DNA of 64,000 nt from Oscillospiraceae bacterium. Lineage in GTDB: Bacteria > Bacillota > Clostridia > Oscillospirales > Acutalibacteraceae. The stretch spans positions 54,674-118,673 of the forward strand of contig JAFLUM010000007.1 in NCBI GenBank assembly GCA_022508805.1, read 5' to 3'. A model generated the notes under the pieces. That model was not told the DNA's origin. It made no database searches and saw nothing but the letters and a program-made list of their open reading frames with translations. The position numbers and the translations under genes are program-made. This document shows, piece by piece, positions 18,246 through 27,161 of the stretch (position 1 is its first letter; each line of letters begins with the position of its first letter).

Positions 18246-19949
18246 ATGAAATTTAGAGAAATGCCTTATGAACGTCCGAATCTTGAAGAGCTAAAAGCAA
18301 AGCTTTCGGACATTACGGTGCGTTTAAAATCCGCGAAAAGCTATGAGGAGGCAAAAGCGGTCTTTCTTGAAAAAGAGAATGAGTTTAAGCACATTCAAAC
18401 TGCGTCTACGCTTTGCAGTATCCGTCATTCCATTGACACTCGTGACGAGTTCTATGACGGGGAGATGAAATTCTGGAACTCCGCTTGGCCTGAATTGCAG
18501 GAGTATATGCAGGCGTTCACCGCCGCTATGCTTGAAAGCCCCTACCGTGGGGATTTTTCCGCCGAGTACGGCGACCTTATGTTCGTCAACGCGGAAATTG
18601 AGCTGAAAACCTTTTCGCCGGAGATAATCCCCGAGCTTCAGCAGGAAAACGAGCTGACACAGGAGTACGATAAGCTTATCGCTTCTGCCAAGATCCCCTT
18701 TGAGGGCGGAGTGTACACGCTTTCTCAGCTCACTCCGTTCAAGCGTGACCCCGACGACGTGCGCCGTCTTGCCGCGTGGAAAGCTGAGGGACAGTGGTTT
18801 AAAGAGAAACAGCCGCAATTAGACGGGATTTATGACAAGCTTGTTCATCTTCGTGATTCTATGGGCAAAAAGCTCGGTTACGAGGGCTACACCACACTGG
18901 GCTATTACCGTATGGGTCGTAACTGCTACACCAAAGAGGATATTGAGCACTTCCGTGCAGCAGTTAAGAAGTATCTTGTCCCCGTTGCAGATAAAATTTA
19001 CCGCAAGCAGGCAGAGCGCCTCGGCAAAGAATACCCCATGAGCTTTGCTGACAACGCGCTGGAGTTCCGTTCGGGCAATCCCACCCCCTGCGGCACACCT
19101 GAGGATATACTTGCTCAGGGCAAAAAGTTCTATGACGAGCTTTCTCCTGAAACCAGCGAATTTTTCAATATGATGCTGGATAATGAGCTGCTTGACGTGC
19201 TCTCCACCGAGGGGAAAGAGAGCGGCGGCTACTGCACCGAAATAGCCGACTACGGCGTACCGTTCATTTTTGCCAATTTCAACGGCACTCAGCACGATGT
19301 TGAGGTAGTCACTCACGAGGCAGGTCACGCCTTCGCAAGCTGGACTAACCGCGACCGTGTACCCACCGACTATATCTGGCCCAGCATGGAAGGCTGCGAG
19401 GTCCACTCAATGTCGATGGAGTTTATGGCTTGGCCGTGGGCGGAAGGCTTTTTCGGCAAGGATGCTCGCAAGTTCCGTTACAGCCATCTTTCGGGCGCTC
19501 TCACATTTATTCCCTACGGCACAATGGTAGACCACTTCCAGCATGAGGTCTATGCTCACCCCGAATACACTCCCGCAGAGCGCCACGGAGTATGGAAAAA
19601 GCTTTTAGGCGAATATATGCCTTGGATGAAGCTTGACGGTGACATCCCCGTCTACAGTGAGGGCGAAGGCTGGCAGAGACAGGGTCATATCTATGACAGT
19701 CCTTTCTATTATATTGATTACTGCTTGGCACAGACGGTTTCCTTACAGTTCTGGGCAATGCTTCAAGAGGACCGTGGGAACGCTTGGGAGCACTATATGG
19801 CATATACCCGTCAGGGTGGCAGCCGCGTGTTCACCGAACTGCTTAAAAATGCAGGTCTTCAGAATCCCTTTGAGGAAGAGTGCTTAAAGTCAGTTTGCGC
19901 TAAAGCGGACAAGTGGCTTGATGCATACGATTTGAAAGAGGAAATCTGA
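18246..19949 (+). CDS. M3-family oligoendopeptidase
   Basis: A 567-residue cytoplasmic zinc metallopeptidase. The catalytic HEAGH motif is at residues 357-361 (H357, E358, H361). A downstream EGCEVHSMSMEF segment provides the third zinc ligand, and a YxxxGxxW-type C-terminal region (SEGEGWQRQGHIYD) closes the cleft. The family trims short peptides after import. SD AGAGGAG precedes the ATG. The next gene starts two bases after its stop, and the oligopeptide importer follows, so this enzyme very likely processes peptides delivered by that transporter. Confidence 0.92.
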   Translation: MKFREMPYERPNLEELKAKLSDITVRLKSAKSYEEAKAVFLEKENEFKHIQTASTLCSIRHSIDTRDEFYDGEMKFWNSAWPELQEYMQAFTAAMLESPYRGDFSAEYGDLMFVNAEIELKTFSPEIIPELQQENELTQEYDKLIASAKIPFEGGVYTLSQLTPFKRDPDDVRRLAAWKAEGQWFKEKQPQLDGIYDKLVHLRDSMGKKLGYEGYTTLGYYRMGRNCYTKEDIEHFRAAVKKYLVPVADKIYRKQAERLGKEYPMSFADNALEFRSGNPTPCGTPEDILAQGKKFYDELSPETSEFFNMMLDNELLDVLSTEGKESGGYCTEIADYGVPFIFANFNGTQHDVEVVTHEAGHAFASWTNRDRVPTDYIWPSMEGCEVHSMSMEFMAWPWAEGFFGKDARKFRYSHLSGALTFIPYGTMVDHFQHEVYAHPEYTPAERHGVWKKLLGEYMPWMKLDGDIPVYSEGEGWQRQGHIYDSPFYYIDYCLAQTVSLQFWAMLQEDRGNAWEHYMAYTRQGGSRVFTELLKNAGLQNPFEEECLKSVCAKADKWLDAYDLKEEI

Positions 19950-19950
19950 T

Positions 19951-20493
19951 ATGGCGAGGAAAGAGAAAAGAGGACGGACCGGTAAAGCGTCTTACTTTGT
20001 CCCCTCAGCTTCGGGAAAGTATGTTTACAACGGTCCGTTGTATTCACCCGATGAACAGGATATCACGGCAAAACAGGCAAATGTCCGCCGTATGGTGTTC
20101 GGCATCGGCACAACTTTCCTATCGGCAGTATGCGGATTTCTGCCCGTACCGGGTATGAGCAACACCTTTTACGTTATTATACCGTACGCTCTGGCGCTCA
20201 TCTTTGCGGCGGTGTCACTGTATAAGGCGGGACGTATTGCCTACTGGGGCGGAGAATCTCTTCGCGAATACGTTTATAATACAACGGTCGTACGTCTGCC
20301 TTGGCTTTTGCCGCTGTGTTCACTGTTCGCGGTACTTTCAGCAGCGGGAGAAGCTCTCTATCTTATCTTAAACGGCATAAATAAAGCAGAATTACCCTTT
20401 GCCGTTATATTTTTATTCATTTCTGTTGCAGTTTTGGCTCTTTCGCTTATCTGGCGCAGGTTCGAGACTGCATTGAAGTGGAATAAAAGGTGA
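19951..20493 (+). CDS. small four-segment membrane protein of unknown function
   Basis: A 180-residue protein with a basic, soluble N-terminal 45 residues followed by about four hydrophobic segments (around 48-65, 72-90, 112-135 and 146-165). I recognise no family motif. It is translationally coupled to the M3 peptidase: its ATG begins two bases after that gene's TGA, with AGAGGA inside the end of the peptidase gene as SD. Position between a peptidase and a peptide importer suggests a link to peptide metabolism, but nothing in the sequence proves it. Confidence 0.75.
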   Translation: MARKEKRGRTGKASYFVPSASGKYVYNGPLYSPDEQDITAKQANVRRMVFGIGTTFLSAVCGFLPVPGMSNTFYVIIPYALALIFAAVSLYKAGRIAYWGGESLREYVYNTTVVRLPWLLPLCSLFAVLSAAGEALYLILNGINKAELPFAVIFLFISVAVLALSLIWRRFETALKWNKR

Positions 20494-20496
20494 ATT

Positions 20497-20523
20497 TTAA
20501 CCAAATAAATGTAATATTTAACC
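20497..20523. promoter_or_regulatory. direct repeat TTAACCAAA, 21-bp period, upstream of opp promoter
   Basis: TTAACC at 20497-20502 and again at 20518-20523, each followed by AAA and 21 bases apart (two helical turns), about 70 bases upstream of the -35 box. A possible binding site for a same-face dimeric activator. Confidence 0.3.
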
Positions 20524-20592
20524 AAAAAAAGTGATTTTTTCGCCGAAATATGAATTTTTATAAACAAAATGTGCTTTTTAATAATTTTTTTC

Positions 20593-20621
20593 TTGACATT
20601 ATCGGTGTAAAGCGTTAAAAT
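20593..20621 (+). promoter_or_regulatory. strong promoter of the oligopeptide transport operon
   Basis: Consensus -35 TTGACA (20593-20598), 17-base spacer, -10 TAAAAT (20616-20621), leaving a leader of roughly 120 bases before the ATG at 20748. Confidence 0.75.
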
Positions 20622-20656
20622 TTAATGTACATATTCATATTGAAAATTTGAGACGG

Positions 20657-20723
20657 GTATTTTCAGTCTTGATTTTCGCATCAATTTGTTACTTCAGGGA
20701 TCTTTTGATCCCCTGTAAAATAC
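20657..20723 (+). promoter_or_regulatory. structured 5' leader of the oligopeptide operon
   Basis: Potential three-way fold: GTATTTT (20657-20663) with AAAATAC (20717-20723) as the closing stem; TTGAT (20669-20673) with ATCAA (20680-20684); CAGGGATC (20695-20702) with GATCCCCTG (20707-20715, one bulged C) on a TTTT loop. There is no U run after it, so it is not a simple terminator. It matches no riboswitch class I know. Confidence 0.45.
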
Positions 20724-20747
20724 TTTCTAAGAAAAGAGAGGTTAAGT

Positions 20748-23018
20748 ATGAAAAATGTAAAAAAAGTGCTTGCCCTGCTTCTTGCCGTGGTAATGGTCCT
20801 CGGTCTTGCAGCATGCGCAGGCAAACAAGGCGGCGAAGAGAAGAAAGAAGCCAAGACTTTGGTTGCTTCTGTTGAGCAGGGTCTTGAGGGTAAATTCTCT
20901 CCCTTCTTCTCGCTGAGCCAGGCTGACTCCGACATCGTCGGTTTCGTAAGCCTTGCTACGTTCCCGGTTGACCGTGTCGGCAACCCTGTTCTTAAGGGCA
21001 TAAAGGGTGAGACACGTTCCTACAACGGAACAGATTACACCTACTACGGTGCTGCTGACGTTGAGATCACCGAGAACGAAGATGGAACGGTTTACTACGA
21101 CCTGACCATGCGTGATGATATCGTTTACACCGATGGCTCAAAGGCCACCATCGACGATCTCATCTTCGGTATGTATGTAGTTCTTGATCCTACATACGAT
21201 GGCAACATCACAATGTACTCACTTCCCATCGAGGGTCTTGATGCATATCGCAGCGGTATGGACAGCCGTCTCAACCTTCTTTTGAAGGATGGCCCCGGCG
21301 ACTACACTGCTACCGATTATTACACTCAAGAGCAGCATGACGCTTTCTGGTCTGCTTTCTATGCAGGCGGCGAGAAATTCGCTCAGGAAATCGTTGACTA
21401 CATGGTAGCCGCAGCAGGCACCACCACAGTTGCTGAAGCTGCTGCCGGTTGGGGTTATGAGCTTGCCGAGGACGCAACTGCTGCTGATTTCTTCGCAGCT
21501 ATCGTTGAGACAATGGGCTATGACCTTTCCGACGACGGTATCAACTATGAGTCCGCAGGCACCAGCATCTCCTCTTTCATCGAGGCAGAGATGGGCGCTG
21601 ACGCTTTTGCAGAGCTCAGCATCGGTGTTGAGACCGGCGAATCCGCTCCCAGCATCACCGGTATCCAGAGAACAGGCGACTATTCAATGCGCGTTGTTAC
21701 AACCGAGCTTGACGCTACTGCTATCCTTCAGATGAGCATGTACATTGCTCCCATGGCATACTACGGCGATGCAAGCCAGTATAACTATGAGAACAATCAG
21801 TTCGGTTTCCCGAAGGGCGACCTTTCAATCGTAAGAGCAAAGACAACTCAGCCTCTCGGCGCAGGTCCGTACATCTACAAATCATATGAGAACGGTACTG
21901 TTCACCTTGAAGCTAACCCCGATTACATCTACGGCGCACCGAAGATCGATGTTTTAGACCTTCGTGAGACAAGTGAGGCCAACAAGACCAGCGGTGTTGT
22001 TGCCGGCACTATCGATATCGCAGACCCGTCCTACAGCACCGATACCGCTAAGGAAATCGCTGCTTACAACGGCTTCAGCGAGGATGAGTGGGAGAAGTTT
22101 GACGGTCCCGTACTCACCACCAAGCTTATCGACTATCTTGGCTACGGCTATTGCGGCGTTAACCCGAACCTTGTAAAGGTTGGCGACGATCCTTATTCAG
22201 ACGCTTCTAAGAATCTTCGTAAGGCTATCAACACCGTACTTGCAGTTTACCGTGACGAGGCTATTGACTCTTACTACGGCAACACTGCTACCGTTATCAA
22301 CTACCCGATCTCCAACACATCTTGGGCTGCTCCGCAGACCACTGACGCAGGTTATCAGATCGCTTACTCGGTAGACGTTAACGGCAATCCTATCTACACT
22401 GCAGATATGGATGCTAATGCTAAGTATGCTGCTGCTCTTGAGGCTGCTCTCGGCTACCTTGAGGCTGCAGGCTTCACAGTTGCAGACGGCAAAGTTACTG
22501 CTGCTCCCGCAGGCGCTAAGCTCAGCTATCAGGCTGAGATCGGCGGCGGCGGAACAGGTGACCACCCGCTCTTCCTTCTTCTTCAGAATGCTTCTGATGC
22601 TCTTGCATCTATCGGCATTACCTTCAGCATCAATGACCACACTGATGCCAGTGCTCTGTATCAGACCTACCAGCAAGGCACCGCTGAATTCTGGTGCGCT
22701 GCTTGGGGTTCAGCTACGGATCCCGATATGTTCCAGCTCTATCACTCAGAGGGCTCAACCAACTACTATCATATCAAGGATGCACAGCTTGATAAGCTGA
22801 TCATGGATGGTCGTGCTTCTACGGATAACACCTACAGAAAGTCCATCTACAAGTCAGCTATGGAGATCATCCTTGACTACGGCGTTGAGGTTCCGATGTA
22901 TCAGCGCAGCAACGCTTTCGTTTTCTCAACCGAGCGCGTAAACGTTAATACACTTCCCGGCGATATGACTCCTTACTGGGGCTGGGCTGCTGAGATTCAG
23001 ACTCTTGAGATGAACTGA
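20748..23018 (+). CDS. peptide ABC transporter substrate-binding lipoprotein (SBP family 5)
   Basis: A 756-residue extracellular lipoprotein. The signal sequence ends in a lipobox LAAC with Cys23, followed by a short polar linker. The body is of the OppA/DppA type (bacterial extracellular solute-binding protein family 5), seen in LRDDIVYTDG-like text (LTMRDDIVYTDG), the GAGPYIYKSYENG segment and the C-terminal AEFWCAAWGSATDPD stretch. It is longer than the usual 520-600 residues because of an acidic, alanine-rich insert around 170-300. SD GAGAGG lies upstream. It is the first gene of the importer operon. A large hairpin-rich gap separates it from the permease genes, which fits higher expression of the binding protein. 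Confidence 0.92.
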   Translation: MKNVKKVLALLLAVVMVLGLAACAGKQGGEEKKEAKTLVASVEQGLEGKFSPFFSLSQADSDIVGFVSLATFPVDRVGNPVLKGIKGETRSYNGTDYTYYGAADVEITENEDGTVYYDLTMRDDIVYTDGSKATIDDLIFGMYVVLDPTYDGNITMYSLPIEGLDAYRSGMDSRLNLLLKDGPGDYTATDYYTQEQHDAFWSAFYAGGEKFAQEIVDYMVAAAGTTTVAEAAAGWGYELAEDATAADFFAAIVETMGYDLSDDGINYESAGTSISSFIEAEMGADAFAELSIGVETGESAPSITGIQRTGDYSMRVVTTELDATAILQMSMYIAPMAYYGDASQYNYENNQFGFPKGDLSIVRAKTTQPLGAGPYIYKSYENGTVHLEANPDYIYGAPKIDVLDLRETSEANKTSGVVAGTIDIADPSYSTDTAKEIAAYNGFSEDEWEKFDGPVLTTKLIDYLGYGYCGVNPNLVKVGDDPYSDASKNLRKAINTVLAVYRDEAIDSYYGNTATVINYPISNTSWAAPQTTDAGYQIAYSVDVNGNPIYTADMDANAKYAAALEAALGYLEAAGFTVADGKVTAAPAGAKLSYQAEIGGGGTGDHPLFLLLQNASDALASIGITFSINDHTDASALYQTYQQGTAEFWCAAWGSATDPDMFQLYHSEGSTNYYHIKDAQLDKLIMDGRASTDNTYRKSIYKSAMEIILDYGVEVPMYQRSNAFVFSTERVNVNTLPGDMTPYWGWAAEIQTLEMN

Positions 23019-23060
23019 TTTCTGACTTAGGGTCAAAGATTTTGGTAAAGTAATATTATG

Positions 23061-23095
23061 CGGTTCCCCGTTCTCATTTTGGGGACGGGGAACCG
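23061..23095 (+). terminator. strong intercistronic hairpin after the binding-protein gene
   Basis: A 15-bp stem: 23061-23075 (CGGTTCCCCG...) with 23081-23095 (...CGGGGAACCG), two G-U pairs, 5-base loop. No U run follows (TAAAAGC). It is better read as a 3'-end-stabilising or partial-termination hairpin than as a full terminator. Confidence 0.6.
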
Positions 23096-23434
23096 TAAAA
23101 GCTTTGTCGAACAGCAAGAAGCCACCTCAATGACGAGGCGTTTTCTTGGTGTTCGACACTGTATTATATACAGTAAGGTTAAGAAAGTTGAACCTAACTC
23201 TTGGGTTTAATGAGTTGAGTTTGACTCTCTCGGTAAGCGATGATTAAATTAGCAAGAGGGACTTGCAAAAAAAATCTTTCGCCGTAAAAAGGAGCAAAAT
23301 TGTAGGAATACTTTGTGTATTGCAAGATTTTGCAACGCATTTACGGCGGAAAGGATTTGCAAAGCACCGCTGGCACATTTAATCAACTCTTACCTAAAAC
23401 TAACACCGATGTGAAATTTACGGGAGGGAATATT
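23096..23434 (+). other. hairpin-rich non-coding segment inside the opp operon
   Basis: A 339-base gap without a convincing gene. After the first hairpin come: TGTCGAACA (23105-23113) with TGTTCGACA (23150-23158), plus an inner AAGAA/TTCTT pairing; the palindrome ACTGTAT-TAT-ATACAGT (23158-23174); alternative AGGTT/AACCT and AACTC/GAGTT pairings from 23176 to 23220; and a long arm CGCCGTAAA (23280-23288) with TTTACGGCG (about 23339-23347), enclosing GCAAAAT/ATTTTGC. The frame reading upstream from the permease start has no SD and runs through the last hairpin, so I treat it as non-coding. The ordered stems suggest a structured RNA or a small mobile repeat. Confidence 0.55.
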
Positions 23435-24421
23435 TTGCGGAATTACATAATTAAGCGTATTCTTATTTCAATCGTCATACTGTTTTTCGTAACATTTATT
23501 ATTTACGTTCTTATGCGAAGCTTACCCAGCTCGTATGTTGAAACTATGGCGATGCGTCTTTCAACCGCTCCGGGCTCAAAGCCTTATGAGGAGTGGCTGG
23601 CACAGTTAAATGCGACCTACGGTCTGGATAAGCCGTTTCTTCTCGGCTTTTTAGGCTGGCTGTGGGACTTTTTCCGCGGTAATTTCGGCGACAGCTGGAG
23701 ATTTACCGTACCGGTTATTGAAGAATTCAAGAGCGTTATCGGCATTTCCTTTATAATGGGTGTTATCTCAATGGTGCTTGAGCTCGTTATTGCTATCCCG
23801 TTGGGCGTTGTAGCCGCAACGAAGCAGTATTCCAAAACGGACTACGTAGTTTCTGCCTCGGCTCTTGCAGGTATATCGCTGCCGACCTTCTTCTTTGCAA
23901 CAATTTTACAGCTTGTATTCTGCGTAAAGCTCGGCTGGTTCGATACACACGGTCTTATAGGCCGAGATTACTATCAGCTAAGCTCCATGGGGCAGATATT
24001 GGATGTGGCAAAGCACTTAGTGCTTCCCATTGTTACGCTTACCATTGTTTCCGTCGGCGGACTTATGCGTTATACAAGAACCAATATGCTTGAGGTCCTC
24101 AATGCCGACTATATCCGTACCGCCCGCGCTAAGGGTGTAAGCGAGAAAAAGGTCATTTATCACCACGCATTCCGCAACACGCTTATCCCGCTTGTAACAA
24201 TCGTCGGCGGCTCTCTGCCGGGTCTGTTCTCAGGCGCGCTTATCACCGAAACGCTGTTCTCCATTCCCGGAATCGGCTATATCTCATATCAGGCGATGGT
24301 TGCAGGTGATATTCCGTTTACTATGTTCTACCTGACCTTTATCGCAGTTCTCACGCTTGTGGGCAATCTGATTTCCGACATTCTGTACGCCGTGGTTGAC
24401 CCGCGCGTCCGTATTGCATAA
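23435..24421 (+). CDS. oligopeptide ABC transporter permease, OppB/DppB type
   Basis: A 328-residue, six-segment permease. It begins with the family-typical RNYIIKRILISI and has the cytoplasmic EAA loop ADYIRTARAKGVSEKKV, which docks on the ATPases. I chose a TTG start at 23435 because GGGAGG lies 8 bases upstream and the resulting N-terminus aligns with the family; an ATG 120 bases earlier has no SD and lies inside RNA hairpins. It pairs with the OppC-type permease that starts 17 bases after its stop. Confidence 0.9.
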   Translation: MRNYIIKRILISIVILFFVTFIIYVLMRSLPSSYVETMAMRLSTAPGSKPYEEWLAQLNATYGLDKPFLLGFLGWLWDFFRGNFGDSWRFTVPVIEEFKSVIGISFIMGVISMVLELVIAIPLGVVAATKQYSKTDYVVSASALAGISLPTFFFATILQLVFCVKLGWFDTHGLIGRDYYQLSSMGQILDVAKHLVLPIVTLTIVSVGGLMRYTRTNMLEVLNADYIRTARAKGVSEKKVIYHHAFRNTLIPLVTIVGGSLPGLFSGALITETLFSIPGIGYISYQAMVAGDIPFTMFYLTFIAVLTLVGNLISDILYAVVDPRVRIA

Positions 24422-24437
24422 GAGAGGGGGAAAAATC

Positions 24438-25991
24438 GTGTTTAATAAAAACAAAAAGAATGCTCCCGCTGAAGTATCAAACGAGCAATACTCATTAAAT
24501 GATGATCGCCGCGTTAAGGTACTTTCCCCCAGCGCGCTTGTTGCAAAGCGCTTTTTCCGTAACCGTCTTGCTGTTATCGGTCTTATAATGATCCTATCTA
24601 TGGCTGTATTCTCCTACATCGGCGGAATGATCATTCCTTACGGACAGGCAGAGCAGTTCTATCATTACACCCCGCTTAAAAAGGAATACGTTGGTGTTAC
24701 AAGAAACGACAGTCTTCGTTATGCAACCGCCCCGGACAAGGAATTCGGCTCAATTCTTCAGTCTCAGTTCCTGTTAGCACAGGTAAAGGGAACAGACACC
24801 TTTGAACATAACGGAGAAAGCTATTCCTTTGTAAAAGAGGCTGATGATTTCTATTCGATTTATTCCGCCGACGGATCTATAGTTGCCATCGCATATAAAG
24901 ATATCGTAAACGCCGCGGACAATATGCCCGAGCCTTCATTCACCGTAAAATATGAATCACTCAAGGCATATACGAACGGCGAGACCGCTTTCACGGCTGA
25001 CGGCACTGACTATACTCTTGACGAGGACGGCAATATACTTGAAAACGGAACCGAAATAGGCTATATCAGCCGCTTCGTTGTTTCCCCCAAGCAAAACGGC
25101 GTTACAATAACACGTGATTTCAAGGAGCGCCTTGAAGAGGCTCTTGAGGATAATATCAACAGCTTTACATATACTGACGTTGACGGTGTGGAATACACTT
25201 ACTCCGTTTCTTACGACGCCAGCTCAATGGTTTGGTCCGTTCAGCAGTCGGAAGACACCTATGTTTACGATACTTATTCCAAACCGAGTCTTGAACACCC
25301 CTTAGGCACCGACGCCAATGGTATGGATATGCTGACCCGTCTTATGTACGGCGGACGCGTATCGCTCTATATCGGCTTTGTCGTAGTGTTCATTGAAACC
25401 TTCCTCGGAGTTATTATGGGCGGTATTTCGGGATATTTCGGTGGCTGGGTAGATAACTTAATCATGCGTCTTGTTGATATCTTCTACTGCATACCGTCAA
25501 TGCCCGTCATCATCATTCTGGGCGCAACGATGGATAACCTGCAGGTCGACCCGCAAATACGAATGATTTACCTAATGCTTATTTTAGGCTTCCTCGGCTG
25601 GGCAGGTATTGCCCGTCTTGTCCGCGGTCAGATACTCTCGCTTCGTGAGCAGGAGTTTATGATGGCGACTGAAGCCGGCGGTATAAGCGTATCACGCCGC
25701 ATCTTCAAGCATCTTATTCCCAACGTCATCCCCCAGCTTATCGTAACCTGCACCATGAGCCTCGGTTCAACGATAATCACGGAGGCAACGCTTTCCTTCT
25801 TAGGTCTCGGCGTTAAGTTCCCGTTCGCTTCGTGGGGTAACATTATATCCGACGTTAACAACTCATTCGTTATGACAAACTATTGGTTTATCTGGATACC
25901 CGCCGGCATCTGCCTGCTGATAACCGTTTTAGGCTTTAACTTCGTGGGCGACGGTCTTCGCGATGCGTTCGATCCCAAGATGAAGAGATAA
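24438..25991 (+). CDS. oligopeptide ABC transporter permease, OppC/DppC type, with large extracytoplasmic insert
   Basis: A 517-residue permease, versus about 300 for usual OppC proteins. TM1 lies at about 43-70. The membrane domain resumes at HPLGTDANG (residue 287), with EAA loop EFMMATEAGGISVSRR. Between them is a roughly 215-residue hydrophilic stretch rich in Tyr, Asp and Glu, which by topology lies outside the cell. The GTG start at 24438 follows GAGAGGGGG; the ATG at 24396 overlaps the previous gene and lacks an SD. The insert could be a substrate-handling or docking domain. It is colinear with oppB, oppD and oppF homologues. Confidence 0.88.
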   Translation: MFNKNKKNAPAEVSNEQYSLNDDRRVKVLSPSALVAKRFFRNRLAVIGLIMILSMAVFSYIGGMIIPYGQAEQFYHYTPLKKEYVGVTRNDSLRYATAPDKEFGSILQSQFLLAQVKGTDTFEHNGESYSFVKEADDFYSIYSADGSIVAIAYKDIVNAADNMPEPSFTVKYESLKAYTNGETAFTADGTDYTLDEDGNILENGTEIGYISRFVVSPKQNGVTITRDFKERLEEALEDNINSFTYTDVDGVEYTYSVSYDASSMVWSVQQSEDTYVYDTYSKPSLEHPLGTDANGMDMLTRLMYGGRVSLYIGFVVVFIETFLGVIMGGISGYFGGWVDNLIMRLVDIFYCIPSMPVIIILGATMDNLQVDPQIRMIYLMLILGFLGWAGIARLVRGQILSLREQEFMMATEAGGISVSRRIFKHLIPNVIPQLIVTCTMSLGSTIITEATLSFLGLGVKFPFASWGNIISDVNNSFVMTNYWFIWIPAGICLLITVLGFNFVGDGLRDAFDPKMKR

Positions 25992-26003
25992 GGAGGCTCT
26001 CAT

Positions 26004-27161
26004 ATGGCGAAAAACAAACCGGAGGGCTACCTCTCCGCAAAAGAATCCCGTAGAATTTCTAAAGAAAACCGTAAAATAACAAGTGTTCTTGAAAAACAGC
26101 GTAAGCGCAAGAACGTTCCCGAGAACGAATACCTCACCACTATGCACAACCCGAACAATGCGGTGGAGTTTGACAATCTTCACACTTATTTCTTCACCGA
26201 TGCGGGCACAGTAAAGAGTGTTGACGGCGTTACTTTTGAAATACCCATCGGTAAAACCGTTGGCGTGGTCGGTGAATCCGGCTGCGGTAAATCCGTTACC
26301 AGTCTGTCCCTTATGCAGCTTCTTCAGCGTCCTCAGGGACAGGTCGTTGAAGGCGAAATTCGTCTTAATTTGGGCGACAAGGCTTATGACGTGGCAAAAA
26401 TGCCATACGAAAAGCTCCTTGATCTTCGCGGCAACTTTGTTTCGATGATATTCCAAGAGCCTATGACCGCGCTGAATCCTGTTTTCCGTATAGGCGCTCA
26501 GCTTGACGAGGTTATTGAGCTTCACGACGGCGAGGGCAAGAGCAAAGATGACATCAAGGCGCGTTCAATAGAGCTTCTTGAGCTGGCAGGCATTGCTAAC
26601 AGCGAGGGCGTATACAAAATGTTCCCGCACGAGCTTTCGGGCGGTATGCGTCAGCGTGTTATGATAGCTATGGCTCTTGCGTGCAACCCCAAAATCATTA
26701 TAGCCGACGAGCCCACGACAGCTCTCGACGTTACAATTCAAGCCCAGGTGCTTGATCTCTTGCGTAATCTTAAAAATAAAATCAATTCTTCCATTATGTT
26801 CATCACCCACGACTTGGGCGTTATCGCAGAAATGGCAGACTACGTTGTTGTTATGTATGCCGGAAGAATTGTTGAAAAAGGCACGGCGGACGATATTTTC
26901 TATCATCCTGCTCATCCCTATACTATCGGTCTGATGGCTTCAAAGCCCGTTGTCGGTAAGCAGGTAGATAAGCTCTACTCAATACCCGGCAAGGTGCCGA
27001 ACCCCATCAATATGCCCGATTACTGCTACTTTAAAGACCGCTGTGAAATGTGTGTCGGCGGCTGTGACGGTGAATATCCGCCTGAGATAAGCCTGTCAGA
27101 GACACATAAGGTATCTTGTTACCGCTGGACTGAAGCAAACAAAGAGGGAGGGGAAGCATAA
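26004..27161 (+). CDS. oligopeptide ABC transporter ATPase, OppD/DppD type
   Basis: A 385-residue nucleotide-binding subunit. Walker A GESGCGKS, signature LSGGMRQRV and Walker B IIIADEPTTALD are intact. The C-terminal Opp/Dpp domain (GKVPNPINMP) carries four clustered cysteines in CYFKDRCEMCVGGC, the site of an iron-sulfur cluster in DppD-type proteins. A charged N-terminal extension of about 45 residues precedes the fold. A strong SD, AAGGAGG, lies upstream. The stop codon overlaps the next ATG by one base, so translation is coupled to the OppF-type partner. Confidence 0.93.
   Translation: MAKNKPEGYLSAKESRRISKENRKITSVLEKQRKRKNVPENEYLTTMHNPNNAVEFDNLHTYFFTDAGTVKSVDGVTFEIPIGKTVGVVGESGCGKSVTSLSLMQLLQRPQGQVVEGEIRLNLGDKAYDVAKMPYEKLLDLRGNFVSMIFQEPMTALNPVFRIGAQLDEVIELHDGEGKSKDDIKARSIELLELAGIANSEGVYKMFPHELSGGMRQRVMIAMALACNPKIIIADEPTTALDVTIQAQVLDLLRNLKNKINSSIMFITHDLGVIAEMADYVVVMYAGRIVEKGTADDIFYHPAHPYTIGLMASKPVVGKQVDKLYSIPGKVPNPINMPDYCYFKDRCEMCVGGCDGEYPPEISLSETHKVSCYRWTEANKEGGEA

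Noticed and set aside
23315..23434. Upstream extension of the OppB-type gene to an ATG at 23315
   Set aside because: No SD, the extra 40 residues do not resemble OppB, and the region folds into hairpins. The TTG at 23435 has a good SD.
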